A stretch of DNA of 64,000 bases from Pseudomonadota bacterium (GCA_008501635.1 QQUJ01000001.1:36105-100104); one strand, 5' to 3'. Counted from the stretch's first letter, positions 9,202 to 17,854 are shown. Made by a program: numbers and translations. The notes: generated by a model from the sequence alone, not told the origin.

Positions 9202-10542
9202 TCAGTTCTTGCGCAGATCGCGCACGCGTACCGCCTTGCCCTGGGAACGCGGTACCTCGCCGGGCCGCTTCATCTCCACGGTGCAGGTGACGCCGATCAG
9301 TGATTTGATGTGGTGACGGATTTCCTGCGCCAGGGCGGGATAACCGCTCGCGGCGGTCTGCGGGGCGGCCTCGACTTCGACGGTGAGATCGTCCATCGAA
9401 CCCTCGCGACGCACCACCAGTTGATAGTAGGGGGCGATGCCCGCGAAACCCACCAGCACCGCCTCGACCTGCGAGGGATAGAGATTGACGCCGCGGATGA
9501 TCAGCATGTCGTCGTTGCGCCCGGTGACGCGCAGGATGCGCACATGGGTACGACCGCAGGCACAGGGCTCATCGGTCAGGCGGGTGATATCACGGGTGCG
9601 GTAGCGGATCATCGGCAACGCCTGTTTGGTGAGGGTGGTGATCACCAGTTCACCCGATGCGCCCATGGGCAGCGGTGCGCCCGATTCGGGGTCGATGATC
9701 TCGAACAGGAAGTGATCCTCCCAGCCGTGCAGCCCGGCGCGTTCTTCCATGCACTCGGCGGCCACGCCCGGCCCCATGATCTCCGACAGGCCGTAGTTGT
9801 CGGCGGCGCGTATCCCCAGACGCCGATCGAGCTCGGCACGCAGCGCTTCGCTCCACGGTTCGGCGCCGAAGAAGCCGACGGCCAACGGCGTCGCGCGCAG
9901 ATCGACCCCCATCTGCTCGGCGACTTCGGCGATGTTGAGCGCGTAGGAGGGTGTTGCGCAGAGCACGCGCGCCCCGAAATCCTGCAGCAACAGCACCTGC
10001 TTTTCGGTATTGCCGCCGGACATGGGAATCACCGTGCAGCCGAGACGTTCCGCGCCATAGTGGCTGCCCAGGCCGCCGGTGAACAGGCCGTAGCCGAAGG
10101 CGTTGTGGACGATATCGCCGGGCCGGGCGCCGCTGGTGGAGAGGGTGCGTGCCATCAGATCGCACCAGGTGTTGAGGTCGTCTCGCGTATAGCCGACCAC
10201 GGTCGATTTGCCGGTGGTGCCGGAGGAGGCGTGCAGGCGCACCAGTTGCTCGCGCGGCACGGCGAACAGGCCGAAGGGGTAGGCATCGCGCAGATCGCTC
10301 TTGACCGTGAACGGGAAACGCCGCAGATCGTCCAAGGACTCCAGATCAGAGGGTGTCACTCCCGCCGCTGTGAATTTTTCCCGGTAGCGGGGAACATTTT
10401 CATAAGCGTGAGGCAGCAGATTTTTCAGCCGCTGCAACTGCAGAGCGGCCAGATCGGAGCGCGGCAGCGTCTCCAGTTCCGGCTGGTAGTAATAACCGTC
10501 TCGGGTGCCGGGATTGATCCCCAGTCGTGCGGTCGATGCCAT
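9202..10542 (-). CDS. paaK: Phenylacetate-CoA ligase, copy 1
   Basis: Cytoplasmic AMP-forming ligase (446 aa) that activates phenylacetate or a related arylacetate to its CoA thioester. Visible adenylate-forming motifs are the phosphate loop SSGTTGKSTVVGYT (about residue 97), YGLSEIMGPG (about 245), YRTRDIT (about 310) and the C-terminal SQGKAVRVRDLRK with the catalytic lysine. A GGGGGAGGAAAC ribosome site precedes the ATG at 10542. It is one of three paralogues in the window; its C-terminal 80 residues are almost identical to copy 3 (20222) and less like copy 2 (14916). It lies downstream of the Mo/W enzyme pair but is separated from it by repeats and a MITE. Which acid it prefers is not readable. 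Confidence 0.93.
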   Translation of the reverse strand: MASTARLGINPGTRDGYYYQPELETLPRSDLAALQLQRLKNLLPHAYENVPRYREKFTAAGVTPSDLESLDDLRRFPFTVKSDLRDAYPFGLFAVPREQLVRLHASSGTTGKSTVVGYTRDDLNTWCDLMARTLSTSGARPGDIVHNAFGYGLFTGGLGSHYGAERLGCTVIPMSGGNTEKQVLLLQDFGARVLCATPSYALNIAEVAEQMGVDLRATPLAVGFFGAEPWSEALRAELDRRLGIRAADNYGLSEIMGPGVAAECMEERAGLHGWEDHFLFEIIDPESGAPLPMGASGELVITTLTKQALPMIRYRTRDITRLTDEPCACGRTHVRILRVTGRNDDMLIIRGVNLYPSQVEAVLVGFAGIAPYYQLVVRREGSMDDLTVEVEAAPQTAASGYPALAQEIRHHIKSLIGVTCTVEMKRPGEVPRSQGKAVRVRDLRKN

Positions 10543-10682
10543 GTTTCCTCCCCCTCGGTGCTGTGCGGGAGCGGTACGCAGCGCGACGTACCGCAGAGCA
10601 CGTTGCGTGGTTTGGCCGTTCCCCCGTTCCTGCTTCGTTGGCAGGATCGATTTCAGTTGATGCGACTCGCCCCTCGCGGTGT

Positions 10683-10775
10683 TCCTTCTCCCCGGGACGG
10701 GGGAGATGAGGGGGAGGGTTTGATTAAAGCGTTTCCCTCACCCCAGCCCTCTCCCAACGGGAAGGGAGAGACAAC
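10683..10775. repeat. CCCTCACCCC / GGGGGAG inverted repeat element
   Basis: The stretch CCTTCTCCCCGGGACGGGGG...GATGAGGGGGAGGG is followed by CCCTCACCCCAGCCCTCTCC and GGGAAGGGAGAG. The purine and pyrimidine tracts are mutually complementary and form alternative hairpins. This resembles a widespread family of bacterial intergenic palindromes. It fills part of the gap between ligase copy 1 and the MITE; no gene is seen there. Confidence 0.55.
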
Positions 10776-10804
10776 GAATCGCAGCTTTTTCGACTTCTCG
10801 GGTT

Positions 10805-10972
10805 CTAGGGATCCTCTGATCAAGTCGTGTTCAGCGATTCTGCAGCCCAGAAGCGACGATTTCGGCGTTGGAAAGCTTGGCAATAACTGCCTATTACGCG
10901 CGCTTTCCGCCTTGAACTCGTCGCTTCTGGACAACACTCTCATCTAAACAGACTTAATCAGAGGTTCCCTAG
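10805..10972. mobile_element. MITE-like element with CTAG target duplications
   Basis: A 160-bp non-coding element (10809-10968) flanked on both sides by CTAG. Its ends are imperfect inverted repeats: GGATCCTCTGATCAAGTC on the left and GACTTAATCAGAGGTTCC on the right (16 of 18 positions). Nested inside is a second inverted repeat, CCAGAAGCGACGA / TCGTCGCTTCTGG. It encodes no transposase. The end sequence and CTAG duplication resemble IS5-family elements, which is inference. The right CTAG contains the stop codon of the neighbouring ferredoxin gene. Confidence 0.7.
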
Positions 10973-11520
10973 TTGATCGTCCGGTATTTCATGCGGATCT
11001 CTGCCGGATGTTCCTGGGCTTCGCCGCGCCGCCTGCGACGTTTCGATTCGATGATCGAGGCGATCTCCTTCGGATCACCGAAGTAAATGCAATGCCCCAG
11101 GCAGATATTGTCGGCGCACGCCGGTATCAGTCCCTTTTCTACCCGATGATGGCAGAGATTGCACTTCTGGGTGATGTTTTCGCCGTGATTCATGGTGATC
11201 GCCCCGGTGGGGCAGGCATCGACGCAGATCTCGCAGCCGATGCACTCGTCGTAGTCCATCACCACGATACCGTCGTCGCGCGACTCGATGCAGAACACCG
11301 GGCAGACCTCGATGCACGGGTGACCGTCGCAGAGCGAATGGGTGCAGGCGTTGACGTTGTAAGTGAAGGCCAGTTCGCCATCGACCAGTTTGGGCCCGTC
11401 CTCCAGCACATCGATCAGCTTGACGCCGTGGTCGGTGTTGTTCTCCTGCTTGCACGCCACCTCGCAGGCCAGGCAACCCCAGCACGCCTCGTGATCGATG
11501 ATCAGTGCCAGCTCACCCAT
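10969..11520 (-). CDS. Four-cluster [4Fe-4S] ferredoxin subunit of the Mo/W enzyme
   Basis: Electron-transfer subunit (183 aa) of the DmsB/PadC type. Four groups of cysteines are visible: CWGCLACEVAC (about 13-23), a group around CTHSLCDGHPCIEVCP, CIGCEICVDACP (about 93-104) and CNLCHHRVEKGLIPAC with later cysteines. They would form a chain of four [4Fe-4S] clusters moving electrons from the catalytic subunit. Its ATG overlaps the end of the Mo/W gene by eight bases (ATGGGTGA), so the two are translationally coupled. No membrane subunit follows, so the complex is probably soluble or passes electrons to a ferredoxin. The stop codon TAG comes from the CTAG duplicated by the adjoining MITE. Confidence 0.88.
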   Translation of the reverse strand: MGELALIIDHEACWGCLACEVACKQENNTDHGVKLIDVLEDGPKLVDGELAFTYNVNACTHSLCDGHPCIEVCPVFCIESRDDGIVVMDYDECIGCEICVDACPTGAITMNHGENITQKCNLCHHRVEKGLIPACADNICLGHCIYFGDPKEIASIIESKRRRRRGEAQEHPAEIRMKYRTIN

Positions 11521-13681
11521 GGCTGCTGCCTTCCTGGTTCTCGGAACGATAGATTTTGCACAGCAGGGTACGCACGCTGGTGGCCCCCATGGCCGGATCG
11601 CAGGACTCGTAGGAGTTGTCGGTCAGCACGTTGATGTTGGAGTCGTTCCAGCCGTGGCCGGGATCTTTCTTCTCCGGGTACCACCATGCGTGCTGCGCGC
11701 CGAGCACCTGGGGATGGATACCGGAGAATATTTTGGCACGCTGCTTGGCTCTGCCGCGCAGTGATTCGATGGTCACCCAGTCGCCCTCTTTGATGCCGAG
11801 CTGTTTTGCAGTGTCCGGGTGAATCTCGATGAAAGGCTCGGGGCGTTGCTCGCGCAGCCACGGTGACTGAAAGTTTTCGGTGTGGAAGTAACCCGGCGAG
11901 CGGGCGCCGGTCACCAGGATGTAGGGGAACTCCTTGAGCAGCTCGGGCGTGCTTACGGGACTCTCCGACGGTTCGCGGTAGCGGGGCAGCGGGTCGTAAC
12001 CCCACTCCTCGAGTTTGGTGGAGTAGAGTTCGAACTTGCCGGTGGGTGTTGAGAAACCCTTGGTCTTGTACTTTTCGTAGCTCATCTCGCCACGAATGTA
12101 CTTCATCTCCTTGAACTCTTTCCAGGTGATGCCCATGGGTTCGAGGATGTAGTCCAGTCCGCCTTCGAAATTGTCCCACCAGTGCTCGCCCTGGCCGACG
12201 CGGTGCGCCAGATCGTTGAGCATCTCATGGTCGGAACGGCACTCGGCGATCTCGACGACTTTGCGGCGCGGCAGGATATAACCGTGACGTTTCCAGAAAT
12301 CCGCGACGTAGTCCATCTCCAGCCAGGTGGCGGCCGGGAGTACGATATCTGCCAGCTCTGCGGTAGGGGTGATGAAGAAGTCCGCCACGGCCATGAACTC
12401 CACCTTCTCCAGCGCCTTGTAGACCTCCTGCGCGTTGGCGCGGGTCATCACCGGGTTGGAGCTGATGAAAAAGCACATCTTCACCGGGTAGGGCTCTTCG
12501 TCGATGATCGCATCCCACACCGCCTTGGGATTCATGATGGCGAAGTTGTGGGCCAGCTTGAAGCGGTCGCCGCCGAGGCGTTTGGCCTTCTGCTCCGCGG
12601 AGATCTCTTTGTGGGCGCCGAACTGCCCGACGTTGCGTACCTTGGGCGTCTTGAACAGCACCTGTCCGCCCTTGCGATCGATGTTGCCCGTGAGCCCCAT
12701 CAACGCCATCAATGTGCGGTTGTTGTCGGCGCAGTTGATCTGCTGCTCAATGGCCACACCCCATTGGATGCCGGCCGACTTGGCCGTGGCGTACAGGCGC
12801 GCGGCCGCGGCGATCTTCTCCGCCGGCACCCAGGTGATCTCGGCCACCTTGTCCAGCGGGTACTCCTTGACGCGTTCGACGAAGGGTTCCCAGCCGTGCA
12901 CGTGGTTGGCAACGAATTCTTTATCGTAAAGTTCTTCCTCGATGATGCAGTGAAGCATGCCCAGCGCCAGTGCCGTGTCGGTACCGGGACGCAGCTGCAG
13001 CCACAGATCGGCGCGCGCGGCGAGGCGCGTCATGCGCGGATCAACCACGATCAGCCTGGCGCCTTCCTCGATGGAGACCGACAGCGATTCGCCCTTGTAT
13101 TCATCCGAGTTGCCGATGACCAGGTTGTTGCCCCACACCATGATGCATTCCGGATGGTTCTCGTAGTCGACGATGGGATTGGAACCGCAGGTAATGATAC
13201 TGGTGGAGATACGCGGGCCATAGCAGAGGTGCCCGGCGGTGAGCACGTTGGGCGTGCCCAGCAGATTGGCGAAACGGTAGATCACCGCTTCGTTTTCACG
13301 CCCGGTGCCGTAGCCCATGACGATGGATTCGGCGCCGAACTCGGCCTTGTAGCCGTTGATTTTTTCAGCGATGGTATCCAGTGCCTCGTCCCAGGTGATC
13401 CGCTCCCACTGGCCGCTGCCCTTGGGGCCGATGCGCTTGACGGGATGCAGCAGACGATCCGGATGATAGGCGATCTGCGTGGTCGCCAATCCTTTGCTGC
13501 ACAAGGTGCCGTGCGCGATGGGACACTCCGGGTCGCCCGCGATCTTCTCCACCTTGTTGTCCTTGGTGTAGATCAATACGCCGCAGCCGCCGTGGCACAT
13601 ACGGCAATGACTCTTGGTGACGGAGTCGTAGCCATAGACCTCCTGCTCACGCTCGGCGTTTGAGTATACGAACTCGACCAT
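11513..13681 (-). CDS. Mo/W-bis-MGD oxidoreductase, acetylene hydratase-like
   Basis: Catalytic subunit (722 aa) of the DMSO-reductase superfamily. The N-terminus binds a [4Fe-4S] cluster (CRMCHGGCG at about residues 26-34, later GTLCSKG), followed by the molybdopterin domain and a C-terminal molydopterin dinucleotide-binding domain (about 600-720). A cysteine in AGHLCYGPR is the likely metal ligand. By recollection, segments such as YDKEFV and EYPLDKVAEITW match acetylene hydratase of Pelobacter acetylenicus, but that enzyme has no ferredoxin partner and this one does, which argues for a redox reaction. No twin-arginine signal is seen, so it is cytoplasmic. It sits between two phenylacetate-CoA ligases and next to an AraC regulator, so an aryl-CoA or arylacetate-related substrate is likely. 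ATG at 13681 has AGGAGGGGG upstream. Substrate unknown. Confidence 0.85.
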   Translation of the reverse strand: MVEFVYSNAEREQEVYGYDSVTKSHCRMCHGGCGVLIYTKDNKVEKIAGDPECPIAHGTLCSKGLATTQIAYHPDRLLHPVKRIGPKGSGQWERITWDEALDTIAEKINGYKAEFGAESIVMGYGTGRENEAVIYRFANLLGTPNVLTAGHLCYGPRISTSIITCGSNPIVDYENHPECIMVWGNNLVIGNSDEYKGESLSVSIEEGARLIVVDPRMTRLAARADLWLQLRPGTDTALALGMLHCIIEEELYDKEFVANHVHGWEPFVERVKEYPLDKVAEITWVPAEKIAAAARLYATAKSAGIQWGVAIEQQINCADNNRTLMALMGLTGNIDRKGGQVLFKTPKVRNVGQFGAHKEISAEQKAKRLGGDRFKLAHNFAIMNPKAVWDAIIDEEPYPVKMCFFISSNPVMTRANAQEVYKALEKVEFMAVADFFITPTAELADIVLPAATWLEMDYVADFWKRHGYILPRRKVVEIAECRSDHEMLNDLAHRVGQGEHWWDNFEGGLDYILEPMGITWKEFKEMKYIRGEMSYEKYKTKGFSTPTGKFELYSTKLEEWGYDPLPRYREPSESPVSTPELLKEFPYILVTGARSPGYFHTENFQSPWLREQRPEPFIEIHPDTAKQLGIKEGDWVTIESLRGRAKQRAKIFSGIHPQVLGAQHAWWYPEKKDPGHGWNDSNINVLTDNSYESCDPAMGATSVRTLLCKIYRSENQEGSSHG

Positions 13682-13972
13682 TCTCGATACCCCCTCCTGT
13701 TCTTTCCAGGGACTAACTTAACCACTCGCGGCGTATGGGGGAATGGAATAATCGGCGTTAGGCGGGTAATTATCTGCAATTAGCCAGCGTTGGATTGGTA
13801 TCAGATAGGTAGGGCGCAATCCCCTTGCGCCTTCGGGATCAATAGGGACAGGGACAGAGACATTGATTCTGTGGCAGCACGGTGAATTCACACAAGCAAC
13901 GGTAGATCAATGACTCCGACCCCAGTGACGGACCCCATTGACGCCCGATTCCTTGATTTTGGCAGCTTTTCC
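13682..13972. other. 291-bp gap with a decayed repeat; no gene seen
   Basis: Upstream region of the Mo/W operon, so it must hold that promoter. The central part (about 13840-13960) contains AATAGGGACAGGGACAGAGA and ATCAATGACTCCGACCCCAG, a pattern often left around small REP-associated transposases, but no transposase frame remains. No operator resembling those at 31618 or 40896 was found. Confidence 0.35.
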
Positions 13973-14845
13973 TCAGCCGGCTTTGAATGCCTGCGGTGAT
14001 GTCTTGGCATGCCTCCGAAACACTTTGCTGAAGTAGGAGGAGTCTGAAAAACCGAGCTGCTCGGCGATTGTTTTGATCTTCATATCAGTGAAGCGCAGAT
14101 TGCGTTTGGCCTCCAGTATCAGACGCTCTTCGATGATCTGTTTGGCGGTCTTTCCCAGGTGTTGTTTTACGGCTGCCGAGAGTTGCCGTGGGGTTGTGGC
14201 AAGCGCTTGTGTGTAGAATTCGACGTCATGATGTATCGTGTAGTTGGCCTCCAGCACGGTTAGGAATCTGCTGAGTAGAGAATTGTCGGCCTCGCTGTTC
14301 TCATGCGCGGTTGCGCTGTCATAAAGCAGCCGCTCTATCTTGATGAGCAGCGCTTGCAGGAGATGCTGAAGGACGGCAACGTCGGCCGTTGGATACGTGT
14401 GCTCATACTCTTCGTCAATCAGTTTCAGCAGCTGTTTGATGGATTGCGAATCCTTCTTATCGATATGCAGCGCGGGCAGCGTTTGAACGTTGTTGAACAG
14501 CGCGTGGTAGAAACGGCCTGCCGGTGTCGCCGAGTCGGGAAGAAAATCATCGGTAAAGCTCAAGACATAACCGTGAATTCCTTTCGCTTCCAGGAAGCAG
14601 TGCACCTGACCCTGCGCGATCAGGTAAACAGTGTCGGGGTGTATCGCGAGGCGTTTGCCGTCGATTTCGTGCTGGCCAGCTCCGGAGGCTACCCAGATCA
14701 GCTCCTGAAAGTTATGGCGATGGGGTCGTTCGTTTTTCACGACTTGTGGTCGTGGATAGTAGAGATCGCGAAGTCTGCGAATTTGGAAGGCGACCGGTTG
14801 CGCCCTGTCCAGGTCGATATGTGGAATCTGAGGTGAACCGGTCAT
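13973..14845 (-). CDS. AraC-family regulator with cupin sensor domain
   Basis: A 290-aa transcription factor. The N-terminal half (about 20-150) is the cupin sensor of AraC-type proteins (RPHRHNFQELIWVASGAGQ), and the C-terminus (about 190-290) carries two helix-turn-helix motifs, ending in the family signature IAEQLGFSDSSYFSKVFRRH. The position between the Mo/W operon and ligase copy 2, all on the minus strand, makes an arylacetate or related aromatic acid a plausible inducer; this is inference. The start is ATG at 14845; the ribosome site is weak. Confidence 0.9.
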   Translation of the reverse strand: MTGSPQIPHIDLDRAQPVAFQIRRLRDLYYPRPQVVKNERPHRHNFQELIWVASGAGQHEIDGKRLAIHPDTVYLIAQGQVHCFLEAKGIHGYVLSFTDDFLPDSATPAGRFYHALFNNVQTLPALHIDKKDSQSIKQLLKLIDEEYEHTYPTADVAVLQHLLQALLIKIERLLYDSATAHENSEADNSLLSRFLTVLEANYTIHHDVEFYTQALATTPRQLSAAVKQHLGKTAKQIIEERLILEAKRNLRFTDMKIKTIAEQLGFSDSSYFSKVFRRHAKTSPQAFKAG

Positions 14846-14873
14846 GGTGAATCAACGCTAGCTTGTCATGCGG

Positions 14874-14902
14874 CCTCTGACGCGTTTGCGACGCGTCAGA
14901 GG
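14874..14902 (-). terminator. Stem-loop after ligase copy 2
   Basis: CCTCTGACGCGT and ACGCGTCAGAGG form a perfect 12-bp stem around a five-base loop, 13 bases past the ligase stop codon. No T tract follows on the minus strand, so it may protect the 3' end or act with Rho rather than terminate alone. It also lies just upstream of the AraC gene start. Confidence 0.5.
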
Positions 14903-14915
14903 TATCGCTGGGCCG

Positions 14916-16238
14916 TTACTTTTTACGCAGATCCTTGACACGCACCGCCTTACCCTGGGAGCGCGGCACCTCGCCGGGCTTTTTCATCTCGACTTTGCAG
15001 GTCACACCGATCATCGATTTGATGTGGTGACGCGCCTCGGCAGCGACCTCGGTATAACGCGACGGATCGGTCTCCGGCAGCGCTTCCGCTTCCACCGTCA
15101 GGTCGTCCATGTTGCCTTCACGCCGAACTACCAACTGATAGTAGGGAGCGATTCCTTCCTGGCCCACCAGCACCGCTTCAACCTGCGAGGGGTAGACGTT
15201 GACGCCGCGGATGATCAGCATGTCGTCGTTGCGCCCGGTGACCCGCAGGATGCGCACGTGGGTGCGGCCGCAGGCGCAGGGCTCGTCGGTGAGGCGGGTG
15301 ATGTCGCGGGTGCGATAGCGAATCATCGGCAGCGCCTGCTTGGTGAGCGTGGTGATGACCAGTTCGCCGGTGTCGCCCATGGGCAGCGGTTCACCGCTTT
15401 CCGGGTCGATGATCTCGAACAGGAAGTGATCCTCCCAGCCGTGCAACCCCGCCTGGGCTTCGCAGCACTCGACCGCCACGCCCGGTCCCATGATCTCGGA
15501 GAGGCCGTAGATGTCGACCGCCTTGATGCCCAGGTGCTGCTCCAGTTCGGCACGCATGGCGTCCGACCAGGGTTCGGCGCCGAAGATGCCGATGGCCAAT
15601 GGGCCGGAGCGCAGATCGATGCCCTCCTGCTCGGCCAGTTCGGCGATATTGAGCGCGTAGGAGGGCGTGGCGCAGAGGGCGCGGGCGCCGAAGTCCTGCA
15701 GCAGCACGATCTGCTTTTCGGTGTTGCCGCCGGACATGGGTACGACCGTGGCGCCGAGCCGCTCGGCGCCATAATGGGCGCCCAGGCCGCCGGTGAACAG
15801 CCCGTAACCATAGGCGTTGTGGATGATGTCGCCGGGGCGCACACCGGTGGCGGCCATGGAGCGGGCCATCAGATCGGCCCAGGTGCCGATATCGTCGCGG
15901 GTGTAGCCGACGACCGTGGGTTTACCGGTCGTTCCGGACGAGGCATGGATCCGCACCACCTCCTCGCGCGGTACGGCGAACAGGTTGAAGGGGTAAGCAT
16001 TGCGCAGATCGTCCTTCACGGTGAAGGGCAACCAGCGCACGTCGTCCAGATCGTTGACCTTATCGACCGGCAGGCCACAGGCATCGATGACCTGGCGGTA
16101 ATGTGCAACGTTCCGGTAAGCGCGGCGCAGGGTTGTCTGCAGGCGTTCGAGCTGTAACTTCTCCAGCTGGTCGCGGGGCATGGCCTCCACTTCCGGCTGA
16201 AACATATAGCCGTCGCCTCCTACCTTTTTGTCACTCAT
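14916..16238 (-). CDS. paaK: Phenylacetate-CoA ligase, copy 2
   Basis: AMP-forming arylacetate-CoA ligase (440 aa). It shows the same motifs as the other copies: SSGTTGKPTVVGYT, YGLSEIMGPG, YRTRDIT and the C-terminal SQGKAVRVKDLRK. It is the most divergent of the three: its C-terminal domain reads VGQEGIAPYYQ and ALPETDPSRY where copies 1 and 3 read VGFAGIAPYYQ and AAPQTAASGY. It follows iorB by 48 bp, so it may be the last gene of an iorA-iorB-paaK unit and could recapture arylacetate that leaks as the free acid. GGAGGGGAG precedes the ATG at 16238. Confidence 0.93.
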   Translation of the reverse strand: MSDKKVGGDGYMFQPEVEAMPRDQLEKLQLERLQTTLRRAYRNVAHYRQVIDACGLPVDKVNDLDDVRWLPFTVKDDLRNAYPFNLFAVPREEVVRIHASSGTTGKPTVVGYTRDDIGTWADLMARSMAATGVRPGDIIHNAYGYGLFTGGLGAHYGAERLGATVVPMSGGNTEKQIVLLQDFGARALCATPSYALNIAELAEQEGIDLRSGPLAIGIFGAEPWSDAMRAELEQHLGIKAVDIYGLSEIMGPGVAVECCEAQAGLHGWEDHFLFEIIDPESGEPLPMGDTGELVITTLTKQALPMIRYRTRDITRLTDEPCACGRTHVRILRVTGRNDDMLIIRGVNVYPSQVEAVLVGQEGIAPYYQLVVRREGNMDDLTVEAEALPETDPSRYTEVAAEARHHIKSMIGVTCKVEMKKPGEVPRSQGKAVRVKDLRKK

Positions 16239-16257
16239 CGGCTCCCCTCCAATTTGT

Positions 16258-16283
16258 GCGTTTCGAATTGTACGTTTCGAACT
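16258..16283. promoter_or_regulatory. Two direct CGTTTCGAA motifs upstream of ligase copy 2
   Basis: CGTTTCGAA occurs at 16259 and again at 16273, 14 bases apart, in the short gap between iorB and the ligase. Each contains the palindrome TTCGAA. The spacing on nearly one-and-a-half helical turns would suit a dimeric regulator, but no known consensus is recognised. Confidence 0.25.
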
Positions 16284-16286
16284 AGT

Positions 16287-17747
16287 TTACGAATTTTGGC
16301 CTATGACAGCACGGTAACCCGCATCGGGGTTGTCGCGAGCCGCTTTCAATGCCTCGCCAACGGCGGATCTTGTCGCCTCGGGTCGCGCCTGCAGATTCTC
16401 CGCCCAGCCGGTGAAGAGCCCGTCCAGGCACTCGATGCCGCGTTCGCGCACCTGGCCGTAACCCCTTGCCCAGACTGCCAGTTCAGCCACCTGACAGGCC
16501 AATCCGTAATCGTAGGCAGTGGCTGTGGTTACCGCCGCCAGCCATTGATCGATGGCGTTCTGCTCGCGGGCGAAGCCCACGCTGCGCGGCCGCCAGGGGC
16601 GCAGCCCGGCAAGAAAGCGTAACGCGGCGTAGCCCCAGGCCGATGTGGTGGGCAGCCGCAGCGAACGGCCGGCGGGTTTGCCCGGCGCGGGATCGCGGAT
16701 CAGCCGGGCGAGCCGGGGCGGCAGGATCATGCGGATCTCCGCAGGGCCCGGTTTGAGGAATTCGGCCACCCGCAACGGCTCGCCGCCTATTGCGCCGACC
16801 TCGTCGCGAATCCTTGCCAGGCGTCCTGCGCGGGTCTTCAGCTGGGCGACGCGGATCACATCCTCGTAGCTCATCCAGGCGGCGAGCCGCCGCGCCACCT
16901 CCTGTGAGAGGCGGTAGGCATTCCCCTCGCCACCGTGCTCGGCGTCGAGCGCGATAACGGGTAGCAGCCGATCCAGGTAGCGCTGGGCGTAATCGGTGTT
17001 CTGGTAGTCGATCAACCGTGCCAGGCCATGTCCGACCATGGGCCGCAGCGCCGCGGGCAACTGATCCAGCGCCTGGCGGAAGGCGTCCGGCACAGGTTGG
17101 AAGATTGCGCCAGGGGGTGCAACCGCCGCCGTGTCGTCTTGCCGGGCCAGAGCATAGCCGGTTTCAAAGGCGCGCAGATTGGCCTCCACCGCCACCCCGC
17201 GATGACGGATCGCATCGCGGTAACAGTCGGGTTCTATGGGCAGGCTGCCGCTGCCGGCAATCGCTCCCAGCATCACCGCATTGATGGCCGCGCCGCCTGT
17301 ATCGACCGCATCGAGGCGGATCAGTCGCCGTGCAGCACCGCGCAGGGCCTGCAGGATCGGCATAGGATCAATGCTGCCATCACCGGCAATCACCTTCTCG
17401 GCAGTGCTGAAAACACGCAGTGCCGTGCTGATGACCGTTGTGTTGGCGGTGACCAGGCCTTGATCCAGGGCGCGACCCGCCTCGGTGGGCTCCATGGCAG
17501 CCACCAGGTCCACATCACCGGCGCTGGGGAAGAGCGAGAAGATGGGGTGGCTGGCCGGATCGCGCTGCGGGAACAGCTCGAAGTAGTAGGTCGTGGCGCC
17601 GGTGCGCTGGGCGACGCCGGGAATCGAGGTGCCCTGGGCGGGATAGCCGGCTTCACGGGCCGCCTCCACCAGCCAGTCGGCGAGCACACCGCCACCCTGG
17701 CCGCCAAGAGCGCCGATGAGCACGGTAAGGGGACGGTCAGGCGTCAT
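16287..17747 (-). CDS. iorB: Indolepyruvate-type ferredoxin oxidoreductase, beta subunit
   Basis: Second subunit (486 aa) of a two-subunit arylpyruvate:ferredoxin oxidoreductase. The N-terminal 200 residues are the gamma-type domain of 2-oxoacid oxidoreductases (GALGGQGGGVLADWLVEAA; TSIPGVAQRTGATTYYF). The long C-terminal part is the extra domain found in the roughly 500-aa IorB proteins of proteobacteria, not in archaeal IorB of about 200 aa. With IorA it would convert phenylpyruvate, and probably indole- and hydroxyphenylpyruvate, to arylacetyl-CoA, CO2 and reduced ferredoxin in the cytoplasm. It lies 107 bp after iorA, the gap holding a REP-like repeat. ATG at 17747 with GAGGTGACCT upstream. 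Confidence 0.9.
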   Translation of the reverse strand: MTPDRPLTVLIGALGGQGGGVLADWLVEAAREAGYPAQGTSIPGVAQRTGATTYYFELFPQRDPASHPIFSLFPSAGDVDLVAAMEPTEAGRALDQGLVTANTTVISTALRVFSTAEKVIAGDGSIDPMPILQALRGAARRLIRLDAVDTGGAAINAVMLGAIAGSGSLPIEPDCYRDAIRHRGVAVEANLRAFETGYALARQDDTAAVAPPGAIFQPVPDAFRQALDQLPAALRPMVGHGLARLIDYQNTDYAQRYLDRLLPVIALDAEHGGEGNAYRLSQEVARRLAAWMSYEDVIRVAQLKTRAGRLARIRDEVGAIGGEPLRVAEFLKPGPAEIRMILPPRLARLIRDPAPGKPAGRSLRLPTTSAWGYAALRFLAGLRPWRPRSVGFAREQNAIDQWLAAVTTATAYDYGLACQVAELAVWARGYGQVRERGIECLDGLFTGWAENLQARPEATRSAVGEALKAARDNPDAGYRAVIGQNS

Positions 17748-17787
17748 AGGTCACCTCGGTTTGAATTGAATGGGCCTCGCGTCTTGG

Positions 17788-17832
17788 CGCGAGACAAAAC
17801 TCAAACGAATCGCGGCTTTCGCCGCTCCTACC
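17788..17832. repeat. REP-like element, half copy
   Basis: CGCGAGACAAA followed after a short spacer by ATCGCGGCTTTCGCCGCTCC resembles the right half of the palindrome at 7118-7162 base for base over most of its length. It can fold as GCGGC..GCCGC. It separates iorA from iorB. Confidence 0.55.
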
Positions 17833-17854
17833 CATGGTGTGAGCGTATGAGTCA

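Noticed and set aside
11513..13681. Naming the Mo/W enzyme acetylene hydratase
   Set aside because: The resemblance is real but the coupled ferredoxin subunit points to a redox reaction, so only the family is given.
14868..16157. 429-codon plus-strand frame opposite ligase copy 2
   Set aside because: Similar mirror frames lie opposite the other two ligase copies, which shows that the frame comes from the ligase codon pattern.
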